Positions 26,277 to 44,071 of a stretch of DNA of 64,000 nucleotides are shown piece after piece. The stretch's first letter is position 1, and every line of letters starts with the position of its first letter. The translations under genes and the position numbers were made by a program. The notes beneath the pieces are model-generated. The model searched no databases. It had not been told where the DNA came from and was given only the letters and a program-made list of their open reading frames with translations. Source of the stretch: Rostratula benghalensis (Eukaryota > Chordata > Aves > Charadriiformes > Rostratulidae); NCBI GenBank assembly GCA_013399305.1, contig VXAI01000015.1, positions 1,311,965-1,375,964 of the forward strand. The letters are read 5' to 3'.

Positions 26277-29200
26277 CTGTGGCGGCAGTGCAGTGGGTTA
26301 AATAAAGAGCCGATTCCTTTTCCAGTGGGTCTGGAAATCATCCCAAAGTTACTGATGTTCCGTCAAATTTGCCGCGGTGGTTTAGATGGAACGTGCTTTT
26401 ATGCACCCGGGGCGTTGGGGGAAGGCATCTCTGCCTGGTGGCTGCAGGAGGGTGTGGGGCAGTGACCCAAGGCAAACAGAAACGACAGCTCCTGCTGGGA
26501 ACCATTGTATTTAAGTGTGAGGTGAATATATTGCTGCGAGTCTTGAAAGAACGGTGTGCTATCCACAGCCCAGTGTGAACCCTCCCTGTGCCTATGCTGA
26601 GTGAAGACAGACTGAGCAGAGACTGATGGAGGAGGGCACACCCCGGCCTTGTCCCTTCTGTGGAATACACCCATGTGTTTAAAGCCACCCCTTGTCACAA
26701 TGGGCCACATTACACTGATGAAGATAAGCCTGTGCTCAAGCGTTTCTCTGAATCAGCATTTAGCCCTATAAAGAAGAGTCTTCATCCTGAATGTATGAAT
26801 TCTGGCACCCCGTTTGAGGGCGACAATAATCACAGAACCATTCTGGTTGGAAGGGACCTTTGAGATCATGGAGACTAACCATCAACTTAACACTGACAAG
26901 CCCACCACTAAGCCATGTCCCTCAGCAGCACATCTACCCATCTTTTAAATACCTCCAGGGATGGTGATTTCAGCACTTCCCCAGGCAGCCTGTTCCAATG
27001 CATAATAACCCCTTTGGTGAAGAATTTTTTCCTAATACCCAGTCTAAACCTCTCTTGGTGCAATTTGAGGCCATTTCCTCCTGTCCTATCTTTATCTTAT
27101 CACTCTTATCACTATCACAAACTGAGAATAGGGTTGCTCTGAAAGGCAGCATCACACTGTTGTGCTTGGACAGTAATTTGTGATTCTATAATACTTTTCT
27201 GTCAGTACTACCCTTTTCTGTCAGCAGAGCCTACTCAGGGCCTCGCTGCTTCTCTCTTCTGTAAATATACAGAAAGACTGTCGGCAGTTCAAAGGTCTGA
27301 AGCTAGGAAATGGTTACAGTTTTCAAAATCAGGTCTTTACCTTTGAATTTACAAATATACAGAGTTCTCAAACAACTGAGGCCATTTCTGGGAGCACAAA
27401 TATTAGTTAACCTTAGGAGGTTAAGCCTGGGAAGTTACAGTCGGTACAACAGTAAAAAGATGTACTGTAGCTGGGAGATATTAAACACTGACATCAAGCA
27501 GGCTCCATCCCATGGAAGAGAGACAATCTGCACATAACATTCAAGGGAAAAGGAATTTATAACATAATTTCTGAGCCCTACATAAGGGGAGTGTGTCTGA
27601 TTTTCTCCAACTAGGAAACATGAGCAACAGAGGTGTCACAAAATGTTTCCTGCTTCTGTTGTTTTCTGTGTATACTCTCTAGGGTGGGTTTCAGGGGCCT
27701 GCATAGCACCTTTGCAGGTTACATCTGTTGAGCCTTAACATATTGCACAAACCTACTCTAGCATTAGCTGAGTGGAGGAAAAATAGGTCATCCCTTCAGA
27801 TCAACATGAATATAAAAAGTATATTACGCACCAGCAGCTTATGAAGGAAAACAGCTACTGCCAGCCACAAGCTCGTAGGACTCTCAGACTCATTCTGTGC
27901 TGACATACCCCAGCACCAAACAGTAGCAATTGGCTCAGACCAAGGCACAAGTAATTTATAACCAAATGATCGTTTGATTAATATTTTAACTGCTCTTAGA
28001 AAAAAAAAATAAATCTCAAAGTCCACAAACCATAAAATTGTCAAGATGATCCTTGACCCGGCACTCTTGCTGTCATTTTGCATTACAAAACATTAGGATA
28101 TTCTGTCAGATAAAGCCAGCATACAGACAAAACATGGAAATGGATGGGGAAGTCACACTGAGAACCCATTTTACTCAGCCATATTTGCACAGCATACTCC
28201 AAGCTCTCCCTCTCCTTTATCTCTTTATCTCTCCTGTATCTCTTCCTGCTCAGCTCTGAAATACTGAGAAAGTTGCTCCCAGACAAGAGCCCACGCAGGG
28301 AGCAGCCAAAGCAAGGAGAAGGCACCAAGCTTGTGGCAGTGTCTAGCAGTGGCCAACACAGCCCAAAATAGGAGAGCTGGGGTGTAGGGCAGAGCAGGGT
28401 TTCTCTAAAAGAAAAAAAAGGCTTTGGCAAGAGTTTGTGCTTGCTCCTTTGTGAATTAGAAAGACCTCTGGAAAATGAGATGTCTGCAGCATTTCAGAGT
28501 ATTCACCTTCACGTTGGTCACGATCTTTTGCAAAGCCAGGGCTGACCACCCTCTTCCCTGCAACAGAGTACTCCTGAGTCTCATACTCCATTCACTTACC
28601 TGTTTGTAACTCAAGTTTCAAAAACTTTTAGTTGAAGAGACCTCCTGAGATAATGTAGGGACCTGGGCAGCCATGGTACCCGACTCCAAGCACTGAGTGC
28701 TAAAAAAACCCCATCCTGTAAGCCAATAAACTTGCACTTATGAAAATAAGCTTTAATAAATTTTATTAACTAGGTAATGTGTAGCCCCCCTATCTTGATA
28801 CACAAATTTGTGTTTGTATAGTTCTGACAGATTTTGCAAACACAGATGTTTACTATGCATAGGGAACAACCAACTTCAAATGGGAACTAGAAGGATTTTC
28901 AACTATCTTGAAACCTCAAGTCATAAACAAATAGCACTCCATCTAGAATGACAAGGGAGCACCAAAGCACCCTTCAGCCTTGCACTCCCATGGACCTCCA
29001 TGTCCCAAAGGCACAATCGCACATCCTCTGAACTCCTGCCGTGACCTGACTGAGTCACAAAGTGGAAACAAAACTTACATTTTTGTTATCAGTGGAAGAC
29101 AGAGATAACATTATACATAAAAACTACTGTGATTCTGTTTAAATATAATGCCATGTGTATTCCAGTTATAAAATGAGGGAGCAAACCAAAACACTTCCCT

Positions 29201-30093
29201 GCTGGGACAGTGAGCTAAAAACTCTACTCACAGCACAGAGCAAGATGCTGATGTATTAGCTCAAAAACTCTCTGTAACAGTGCGAGGAGTAACAGTATTT
29301 TGAACAGCTTGGTGAATAACAGGAATTAAAGCTGGCAGTAGCAGAATCTTCAAAATGTCTTCATGTGGCACAGTGCAATTTTTCACAATCAACTTTCTCC
29401 TCTACACATTGCCATCAGCACACAAACATTCAGCTGTAAAGATCTTGTGGACAAATAACACTTGGAAGAAGCAGCCACAGAGGGTAGCAATGGTAGAGCA
29501 CAGAGCATAAGATCTGACATAAGCCTTAAATAAGCCATTCTATAAAAGCATAAACTCCCCTCCTAATAACCACTTCTCTTTCCAAAGAGGGCTTTTGGGG
29601 AGCTTGAAAAGAGAATTTGGCTCCCAGTTCTACTTAGGCAGCCTGGGACCCTTCTGCTAGCACCGGGAAACAGAAGAAAGGATCTTCCTGCTTTGCAAAG
29701 TATGAGGAAAACTGGATGAACCCAAGAACCTCGCTGGTCCTTAATGAAGTCAAATGAGTTCTGGAATTAAACTTTTTGCTGCTACAAAAAAACTTTTTCA
29801 AGGCCAGCATATGGCCACCAGCAGACTGCAATGGTTTAGCCACAGGCACTGGGAGATTCTGTGGGCTGCAAGACAGACTTGAGACAAAGACTTGAACTGT
29901 TTTAGTAAAATCAGTTACAGAAGATTGCCCCCTCTTGAGCTTTGTACACATGTGATTGCAAAGACAAAAGAGAATCATACAAGTGAAAGCGCGGAGCTAC
30001 ACAGATTTGATCATAAGAGGAAACAAGTAGATAGAGCTGGTCATCTCTGGGTTGTCTTCACCATTACTTTGTTCCAATCGGCTGCTTGAGGGA
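26277..30093. other. Intergenic region between the CABIN1 promoter and the DDT 3' end
   Basis: 3.8 kb with one CR1 (26829-27090). The part next to 30094 presumably includes the DDT 3' UTR, but I saw no AATAAA on the minus strand close to the stop. No conserved coding frame, tRNA-like or array-like structure was recognised. Confidence 0.6.
26829..27090 (-). mobile_element. CR1 LINE, 5'-truncated
   Basis: Begins ATCACAGAACCATTCTGGTT and continues through GGAAGGGACCTTTGAGATCA, CCTCCAGGGATGGTGA and GGCAGCCTGTTCCAATGC to AGGCCATTTCCTCCTGTCCT. This is the reverse complement of the CR1 3' region. About 260 nt are recognisable, inserted between CABIN1 and DDT. Confidence 0.92.
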
Positions 30094-34889
<4,796 letters not shown>

Positions 34890-37800
34890 TCATTTCAACA
34901 TCTTCATCAACACAGGTGCCAGATGCTCTTTCAGCTGCGGATCAATCTGAATGTTGCTCAGTTCTTTGATATTGAGGATCATCTCATGGGCTTGGAAGAA
35001 AAGCTCTTTTCCCACAGCATCCTCCACCCGCCTGCGCCACTCCATCAGCCTTGGTCTGTCTTCAAAGATGTCACAACCAACTCCAACAGGCTGCAGAAAG
35101 GGGGAGAAAACAACAGTGAAGCACTGGGCAGTCACTTCTTCACCCAGACAACAGACACCAAAAGTGTCTGTGCAGGCACAGGTAGAGATAAAAATGAAGA
35201 TGAGCTCATAGAGGAGGGAAAGGAGGGAAATCTCCTCTGGTCAGGTGTATGTGTCTGGGGAACACAAAAGCTAGCCTATATTTTAAAGGGCATTTGCAAA
35301 TCAATTCCTGAGTGCTAGAACAGCTGTTATGAGCAGCAGAGATGACTACCACTTCTTGGGAGTTATTTTCATCTATGGCATTGAAGAAGTGGTGGGCTGA
35401 CAGTTCCAGGGACAACTGTCCACAGTACAGAGTGCTGTATTATATAGCAAAACCAGAGCACAGAACACTAAGCGTTTAAGTGGACTGATGTCTTAGTTGA
35501 CATAATCTAACACCCTTCTACTTTCTGCCTGTGCCACTCTCTGGAACACAATGTTGTAGAGAAGCAGCAAGAGGTACTTTGGATGGTACCAAAGAAGAAT
35601 ATTCTTCTACAATAGAAATATACTTACATCATTTTCCCATTTCATCAGACCTGTCTGCTATTGCTCCTCACTTTTATATATTATCTCCTTCTCCAGAAGT
35701 AGAAAATAAAGTCATGATAAAGGATGAAGAAGAAATATTGTTGAAGAGAAACAAAAGAGATCTGTTGCAGCCAGCTTTGCTTTTTTGGGGTTTTAATTTT
35801 TATTTTATTTTTTTTGTAACTGGTTTTCTGAACTCACTCCCATATTCTCCTCATTGTCTTAGGCCAGTTCTGTCAAGATATGCTCTCACCCTTCTTTCTA
35901 GTGAAGTGTTACCACATGCTGCACCCCTCCCTGCCCAGCAGCATCTCTTTTCCCTTGTGCTGAGACTTCCTCACCACACTCCAGCACTCACTTGCATCAG
36001 CTCCACAATGGCTACAAGATCGGCCAGAGAGATCTCGCTCCCAATGATAAAAGCCTTGTCCTGCAGAAACCTCTCCTCAAATTGCTTCAGGGAAGCGGAC
36101 AGCCCCTCCATAACCTCCTGAAGCTTCTCAGATGGCAGTGGCTGCCCTGTGAAGAGGGGAATCAGCACCTGAGGAGAGAAGGGACTTAAGAGTACAGTAG
36201 GCATCTTCTCATGCATCTGGTGGTGGTCATTCAAGTTATACCCCATGATAAGGGGATAATGCCAGAGCTTCATGGAGTGCTGCAGTTCCAAGTAGCTCAT
36301 GGACAGAGAGCACACAGGCAGTCCTAAGTGGCTGATCTGCCACTACAGTAGCCTCCAGCTAATGGCCAGCAATGTGCACAACAAAATCAAGGATTCATCT
36401 CATTTTGTGCCTGGCAGTTGTGCCCTCCTGCCCCATTGTGGTGGGTTACAAAAGAAAAACAGGCAACAGCTCCAGGGAAGACAAATCTCTGCCCCAGTCA
36501 TCCCAGCTATGTCCTTGGTTTCAACTGCCTGCCCAGACGGGTCAGCAGGCTGCCTTGCCCACTAGCCACCCCTGCTACCCACCCAGTTGTGTAACTGGGT
36601 GCTGGAGGCAGGCAGGCAGCTGCCTGTCCTGCAGGGTGAGGAGCATGGTGGTGGCTGTGGCAGGGAGCTTAGGAAAGACTGGAATGCATCAGCACTGCCT
36701 GGAGAGGCAGGAAATGGTTTCCTCTGCGTGACAGCAGCTGGTGAGGCTGGGAGTGGGTGAGCACTAGCCTTTCTGTGGTCTCCCAAGCATCATTCTTTAA
36801 ACCACTAAAAATTTTTCCAGAGCAATCACGTAAGTGTGGTCCTTGTCTCTACAGAGGGGGTAGTTGCCTTTCTGTAAGATTTGTCACCGTTCACAGAGGT
36901 GTACACACCGTTGGAGCCCACAGTATTTCACAACTAGGCTGTCCCCACCTACCACAGCTAAAGAAGCAAAATTAAAGATAAATTTATATCGGTGGGAGTG
37001 GACTGTGTTTCTTCTTACTGCTAGTATATTCATCTATTCAAGTTGAGATTGCTTAATCTAAGCCAGGATTTTTGCCAAATACATGTGGAATCTATTTAAT
37101 CAAAAAATTCATGGCCAGTTCTCCTCCTAAGTGGTTCCAATTATGCGTGATGGGATCTCTGGGTATAATGACTTGAAACAGTATCTTCTTCCTTTTCTGT
37201 AACTCAGGGCAGTCTATCTTCTCCTATCTTCCAGCTAACACGCCATCTGCTACATGGTGGCTTTATACATTTCCCTATTTTCAACTATTCCGAGAACCTT
37301 TTCCATATCTGGGTTATCTGAGCATCAGCAGCAATGAGCTGGATTTCTTTCCTTTGGAGCACTGCAATAATAGCCTGCAGAGACTGGAAGAAACTGCTTC
37401 TTGTGTGAATCTGACGCATAATTGAATTGCTTCTCTGTGCTCTCTAGCCAAAAATTCCAACATCAATAAATCAAAAAAGCTAAATGTTTCCTGATATGAT
37501 TTTTCAGGAAAAAACAAGGGTAAACCATGCACAGGAAGAGTTCTTACTTGTTTACTGGCAACCCTGATTCCATCTGAAATTCCATACCACAGCTGTACTT
37601 GCAGAGCTGTACTTGCAGCGGGGCCTCTTTAAGTTGCATTAACTGTCTGGTGAGTGAGTTGGCTAGGAATAGGTGTCCAGCAAAATCATCTGATACTAAA
37701 TGATTTTCTGCCCCAGGGTGATTCTGTTAATTTGGTTAAATGTAAATTTTTCTGACCACACTGAATAAAGAAATTCTGCCATTCTTTCTGTCTAACCCCA

Positions 37801-40800
37801 AGCCCATTTCAGAGAAGTACCAAACTGTGCTGGAAGTAGAATCCTCCTTCTGGATTTCCACCCTGATGGGGCTGCAGAGACCTTGATGGGGCTGCAGAGA
37901 CTTGCTGTATGAAGAATGCAAGCCTTTCTGCTTCCAGCAACAAAGCACACGCTTGCCAAAGAAGCAAAACTTTTGCGTGTGTGGATACTCTGCACAGCTG
38001 TGCAGTGAGGGAGAGGCCCTTGGAAGCAATACCCAATCTGTTACATATTAATTCCCAAATCCAGGCAATGGATGTCTGCTGGGCTTTGAGACCTTCTGTA
38101 CCAAAGACCTACTTTAAGGAAAAAACTAAAATGTCCAAAGCTGCTTTTAGCCAGATCCTGACGTTGAACAATTAGGAACAACTCCCTTTCTGACAGCTTC
38201 TCGCAGCTAGGAAAGGCCTAGGTTTGTTATTTCAGTGTGACAAACTCTCTCCGAGTTGGGTGTTTCAAATGCTTGATATTCTGCCAGGAAAACATCCATT
38301 TACTTGCATTTTAATATTCACTCTCCTTACCTTGATCCACATGGTCTTAGGAGCGTTAGCCCGGATGTTAGCATGATGCCATGAGAGGTATTCATCTACC
38401 TGGGCCCGTTTTTGTATGTCTGATGGGTACCAGTGGTCAGGAGTGTTGTACTTTCGACTCAGATACAGCAGAATGGCAGTGCTGCTCAGACATTAACAAG
38501 AGAGAAGAAAGGGGTCAGGGACCTATGATGCAGAATGCTTTTGCTTAAACTCCCTTTCCTGCCCCCTCTGAACTTTCTGCTTGCACTAATAGCATTCAGT
38601 TTAGGATTTCCGATGGAATCTATGGACCTATAGATAAGTACCTAATTCATGGTCACTTCAGTTCCCATGAAAGCGTCAACCTGCTGGAAAATCACAGCAC
38701 TGTTCGGTGGTGCAGAGTACTGCTGAACAGTATTGGGATAAATCAAAAATAAATCTCCATAATCATCTACCAGCAATGTTAACCCCATGTGTTCCCCAAA
38801 CGTTCTGACCCATCTCTCTGAGACTTGTGCGTGTTTACGTGCTTGTGTACTAAATGAAATACTCTAAGGGGTTATGTTGCCTTTTCTTCAGATCTGGCTC
38901 TAGCCTGCAGCTTCCACCGAAGTCAGTTGAAGTCCCAGTGAGAAGAACCTAACAAATCTTTTTGTATTTCTCTAGATGCTTATACTTTCACTAATTGGCA
39001 GGAGAAGTCAAATGGAAAAATATCTTAGTCATCTGCAGCAATATGTAGGCTGTCACTATAAAAAAGAAATGCCTGTGCTGACAAAACAGAAGAAAATGCA
39101 GACCCTCCTACTGTGCTGATATTACTATAGTTCAATTATTTCAGTACAATGACACTACTAACCAGTCTCCATTTTAATCTTAAACTGTAAAACCTAAGTT
39201 TTACCTCAGTAGCTGTTCACTTTGCCTTTGTGACTAATTCAGATAAACAGAATTTTTTCCTAGGGCAAAAGGGATTTTTATAAGCTTTAAACATTTCCCT
39301 GAAATGTTTATAACCCCATTTTGAGGTAAGATCAAGAAGTTAAATCAGCTCAGTTGTTTACATTCTGAACACTAATTCAAACAGAAAATGGGAACAGAAC
39401 AAATGAAGTTATACTGTTAAAAATACGTTCATAAATTCTGCGATCCTTAGTCATTCAGCAGGAATGACATGGGGCGCAGATTACTGGTGTACAAGGAAGT
39501 CTAAGGACCAAGTTCTTACCATTCTGCTAGGGTGAAGTCTCCGTCCTTTAGCGCTGGTACTCTCTTCAAGAGGCTGACTTTGCCAGCCCCTTCACTATTT
39601 GATGGCCCTGAGAACATGAACAGACAGGTCAGAGGTTACAAGTGTATCTGCCCGTAACAGATAAATGAAATACCTGTAGCCAGATGGACAATCAGTGAAC
39701 CGTGTTAGGTTCTCCCTACATGGTCATATTTCACAATTAAAAGGTAATGAAATTCAAGAGTCAGTGTACAAGCTATCTGCAGAGGGCAGTCAGCTCAGGC
39801 CTGCCAAGCGGCACGGCCCAATTCACGTTTCTTTTCTATACAGGAATTTTGTTGCTTGATTCAGGTACACAACTTTCTGAAAAATCGCTCTTTAGGAGGT
39901 ACTCCAATACCACGCTGAAGGTACCAGAATTGAAAACACAATTGCAGATAACCAGGAACAGCTAATTTACTTGAGAACAGTGTGCCCTACAGTTTTAGAG
40001 ACTGTGAGGTGGGGGGAAAGAAAGAAGTTAGGATTGGAGACAAGTGACCAGCTAAAAAATACTTAATATTTGCCAAGGAAGCAGTGTTTGGAGAGGCAGA
40101 GTTTGCATGCAGAGCATCCTAAGGAGTTGCTAAGGATTCCTGCTCCTGTTCCCACAGGCAACACCAAAACAAACTAATTTTCCTGCAGTTTTCAAATGTG
40201 GCTGACTGGCTAGGATGAAGTCATGATGGAGAGCAAATGAAAAACCTTATGCCCACAGAGATCACTGCAGTGGCTAATTAATCAAAGAGAACCCAGCTGG
40301 CTTTTAGGCACATAGAGAAAAATCATTTTCCTGTTTATTTGTCTCTGAAGAGCAGAGGGAATTGAGCATTTGTAAAGAAAGCAAATGCCATCAACAGAGC
40401 TGGTCCCTTGGCAGACACAAAACTGAGGATGTTTCCAGAGATTTTGCTGGAATGGGAAAAATATGAATGCCAGCAATAAAACAGCAGGCTCACAAAATAA
40501 TTTGTTCTGCCACAGTGGACATGGTCTATGGGGAGGGAAGCTCAAACACCTCTACCCTGCATTACTCCTACCTCTGTTACTCCTGGTGCTGCATGCGAAC
40601 CTACCTCCATCGGGAAAACACAGGAGGAAAATGCTATCCCATAAGAGTTTAAACTCCACAGTCCCTTGGAGCGTGGAGGCATTAACAGCTGACTAATGAG
40701 GTTTTCAATTTCCCACTGCAGGCACTGGAGTTGCCAGTCAGCAGTTAAATGCCAGGGAATTGTACAAAAGTCCAGGAACACCTACATAAGAAAAGGTGTG

Positions 40801-43800
40801 AGGAGTTTGCTTTGCTTGTTTTAAGTGCTCTCTAGAAAGAGACATGCCATTTAGCATGCAAATCCTGATCAAATCAGCGTAACCAACAGGAGGTCTTGTA
40901 CAAAACCCCCTTGGTTAAAAAAAATAAGGACCATTAACTAACAGACAGTGGTCTACATCCCCAAGAAATACTTGATCCCATTCAGGAGCCACTGCCAGTG
41001 TCTGCTTCACTGCACAAATATGCAGCAGGAAATAATCTCCAAGAAATAAAACCAGCCTTTGGACTATCAGTTTTATTTGCAGTTGGCTTTGGGAAGGGGT
41101 GGGAGAAAGGAAGATTGCTGCATTACAAATTACAGGCTATTTTCCCCATATTGAATTCACATAATGAGACAAATCAATCAGAGCAAACATTACCACCCTG
41201 TTCTCCTTTCTAGCTGACTAGCCTCTACCTTATTTCATCTTTGACAAGTGTTTTTTAAAATTCTGGTGTAAGTAGCTTCAGCAGAGACTAAGGTTCACAT
41301 CCATCTGCTCTCTGAGAAGATTCAAACCTGTGTGTCCCATCTGACTGGGAAATGTCTCTGGGTACCTGAAGTGACAGTGGCCTCCAGCTTAGCTGGGTAA
41401 GAGGTTCCATGTGCCCAGCAGATCCAGGCAGCACTGTCAAGAGGGGTAGGAAGAAAAGGCTTCTTAAGAGCCAGACAGAGAGTGCAAGTTAAGTCTAAGA
41501 ACTGAGAAACGTGAAAATTAAAAAAAACCTAAAAAATTCTCAAAAATCAAGCCTCAGGCAACGTACAAGGACAAGGTGCCTTATGTCCATGATTTATATC
41601 ATAAAAATTGTAAGGCAAATTTATGCAAATCTATTGTCATGCAAGGAGTTGCTCTGGGAAGGTGCTTGGTCCTGTGCTTTTAGAATGGCTCCAAAGACCA
41701 GTGGCCATCACACACCCAGCGCTGGGGAGATCTGTAGAGTTCAGGTGGTCTTTGGAAAAATGCAGGAGAAAGTTGCAAGTCAGTAACTTTTACAACTAAT
41801 GAGCAGTCAATTCTCAGACCTAGCTCTGGTTGTTCTGCTATCTCTGTTTATGATCCAAGGTAGCAGGCAACTGAGAAACAACGATATGAGAAGTAAGCAA
41901 GGGATGAGGGCAGCCTGAGTCAGATTTCAGCCTGCTTTCATCGTGCAGCAGTCCTAGCAGGAATACTGAACATATTAGTCCCCTGATGGGACAAACATTA
42001 CAAGAGGTTGGAGAGTAGGTCAGTGTCTGTTACACAGCCTGCACCGCAGCCCAGAGAAGGCACCTTATTTGCTTTGGCTCATACAAGGTTTTTGTGTACA
42101 GACATAAAAGGCCTGTGCCAAGACTACCACTGACCTGCAAACTGGTAGAAGTCTTGGTGTGAACACTAACTCAACGGTGCTTCATCAGGACCGACTGCTT
42201 ATTGTATTAAAATAGAGATCAATATTTGCATCTGCCATTTAGCAGAGTTCAAGCTTCTGCCTCTCTTCCAGCAAGCAAAGCTAGTCTTTTTGTTTAGGTG
42301 GCCTGTCTTTATCATTCCCATGATGGTGACTTGACTTACAGTCCTGTTTAACATCAGTTGCATCTGGTGTAATTAGTTCTTGATGTCCTCCAAGGATATA
42401 TATATACACACATAGTATGTATTTCTGGGCTTTGAGGAATAACTTTAATAAGCAGAGTATACACTGTCAAATAGCAGGGCAGGCTGCACACAGGAAGAAT
42501 TCTTAAGCATAAGTCATAGTGCACGGAAGGAGATTTACTGGTGAGCAAAAAGAGCAGTGGACAAGATTTTACTGAAGTAGAAAGGAAAAAAACCCCATCG
42601 GTCTATTTAACGATCACGTCCCTTGCCTAATCATCTCCACAGCCAAGGATTTCCAAGTACTATGTTTTGCCTTAGGCAAAAAAAAGTAACAATTTACTAG
42701 GAAAATGCAATATGTAAATGGGCAGTAGTCATCTTACACAGTTGGACAAGACTGAACAGCTGAGTGTTTCTGCTAAATACACTGTCCCCAGAGCACTCCT
42801 CGGCTGTCACTGTGACTAAGTTGCTAGAAATGGCTGGAGGAACATTCCTTGGGGATGCACAAAAATAGATGCAGCACAGCCATGAGACTGCCCTGGGAAT
42901 AAGAACTGCATGGTCAAACCTTTGTATTCAAGCCCCTCAGCAGAACATATCTTTCACATTACTCAGGTTATTAGAGAAGCTAGTCCTTCCCTCCCAATGG
43001 GCCAAGCAGAGCTTTCAGGGGCTGGGATTTGGCTCTGGAGTACAAGTCTGGGCAGGCTCGACCTGTTTCACCCTCCTCAGGCAGGATGGGATCCTGTCTT
43101 TAGAGGACACCTGGGTGAGACCCCAGAAAAGTCTCCTCTGAGCTCTGCACCTCTGCATCCCTCTCAGAAATGGGTGATCTCCCACTTCCACGAGCTCCAG
43201 CATTCTGCTGGCTGCCAGGTGCAGGAGTTTCCACCTTTAGCTGGAACTGAGCGTCCCCAAACACGGGCTGACCTTGCCTCAGCAGGGAGAGGACCCTCCA
43301 TTGATTGGATATGTCCACCAATTTGGGTCTGACCAAACTGAAGCTGGCGATGGGAATGGTCCCCACCGGCCCAAGAGTTCTTCTGTTCCCAGAGAAGCAG
43401 CAGCAGTGGGATGCTGTCCAGAGAGCGAAGCTGGAGCGGCGATGGCCGGGCTCCTGCTCCTCCGCTGAGGAGGTCAAGGGGCTCTTCTGGGGGCCACGAC
43501 AGCAACCCGCACACACCGCCCGCCAGGCTCTGCTATGCGGGGTCGGAGCGACGGCTCCCCCCTGCGCCGCGGGGCCCTGCCAGTGCCCGGGGGCTCAGCC
43601 CGGCCCCGGCCCCCTCAGCCCCTACCCGGGGATCGCCGTACAGGCCCGGGGGCCTGTCACCTCCCCGCCCGCGGGGCCACAGCCAGCCACGGGAGCGGGC
43701 CCGGCCTGGCAGGACGGAGAGACGCCCCGGGTGTCCGCTGTGGGGGGACCCTCACCTCCCCTCACCTGCGCGGGGCTGCTCCGCGCCGCTCCCCGCCGCC

Positions 43801-44071
43801 GGCTTCTTCCCCAGCACCGAGTCTGCCAAGAGCCAAGAGAAGGGCGCTGAGCCCGCGGCCCCCGACGGGCTGCGGCCCGCCCCGGCCCGGCCGCCCACCG
43901 CCCGCCACCGCCTCCGGGGCAGCTCCGGGCCGGCGGGCGGGCGGCCGTGCCCGTCCCACCTTTGAAGAGCTCCACGTGCTTGAACTCGAAGGGGATGTTG
44001 TTGCTCCGGGCGAAGATGTAGATGGAGCGGCAGGGCTGCGAGAGCAGGTCCAGGTACAGCTCCAAACCCAN
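34890..44071 (-). CDS. GSTT1: GSTT1, glutathione S-transferase theta 1 (first base of the start codon in a gap)
   Basis: Cytosolic theta-class transferase that conjugates glutathione to small electrophiles. Exons: 44071-43960, 43822-43766, 39607-39520, 38481-38331, 36168-35992 and 35090-34890, all in frame, 261 residues plus TGA. The N-terminal thioredoxin-like domain starts (M)[15 protein letters not shown], with the theta catalytic Ser at 11. KRVPALKDGDFTLAEC carries the cis-Pro, but Cys stands where theta enzymes usually have Ser in the glutathione-binding E-S pair. The all-helical C-terminal domain includes QVDEYLSWHHANIR, SLADLVAIVELMQ and RPRLMEWRRRVEDAVG. The second exon adds 19 residues absent from mammalian GSTT1; as I recall, chicken GSTT1 also has 261 residues with this insert and the Cys, which supports orthology. 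Confidence 0.95.
39608..43765. other. GSTT1 intron 2 (4.2 kb)
   Basis: No exon-like frame was recognised. It contains one arm of a diverged direct duplication (41,545-42,095) whose partner lies upstream of GSTT1 at 46,680-47,215, and a TATATATACACACA tract near 42,397. Confidence 0.6.
41545..42095 (+). repeat. Left arm of a diverged direct duplication
   Basis: Shares ordered blocks with 46,680-47,215 at an offset of about 5.1 kb: GTACAAGGAC...CTTAT.TCCATG, GGAGTT.CTCTGG...TTGTCCTG, CTGGGGAGATC/CTGGGAGAGGG...TTCAG.TGG, and TTATTTGCTTTGGCTCA. Identity is partial, with small indels. Limits are approximate. Confidence 0.5.
43766..43822 (-). CDS. GSTT1: GSTT1 extra 57-nt exon (19 residues)
   Basis: Flanked by a good acceptor (CTCTTGGCAG) and donor (GCGCAG then GTGAGG). 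It encodes DSVLGKKPAAGSGAEQPRA in phase, between exon 1 (ending ...HVELFK) and the exon opening G-P-S-N-S-E-G. It lies within the CpG island, 137 nt from exon 1. The insert is rich in Ala, Gly, Pro and Lys and falls between strand beta-2 and helix alpha-2 of the thioredoxin-like fold, so it is probably a surface loop. No counterpart was seen in the second GSTT gene. Confidence 0.85.

Larger units (their letters stand above)
25700..26300 (-). promoter_or_regulatory. CABIN1: CpG-island promoter of CABIN1
   Basis: Abrupt change from AT-rich DNA to very GC- and CpG-rich sequence, with GGGCGG-type boxes (for example near 26171-26185) and CCAAT pentamers around 26098 and 26143. CABIN1 exon 1's donor lies inside it at 25975. 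No TATA box was seen, as expected for a broad housekeeping-type promoter. Long open frames on both strands here are a by-product of GC richness. Confidence 0.75.

Noticed and set aside
26057..26341. ORF with a (Gln-Pro)n repeat
   Set aside because: It is only the translation of the GGCTGA hexamer array upstream of CABIN1 and has no conserved flanks.
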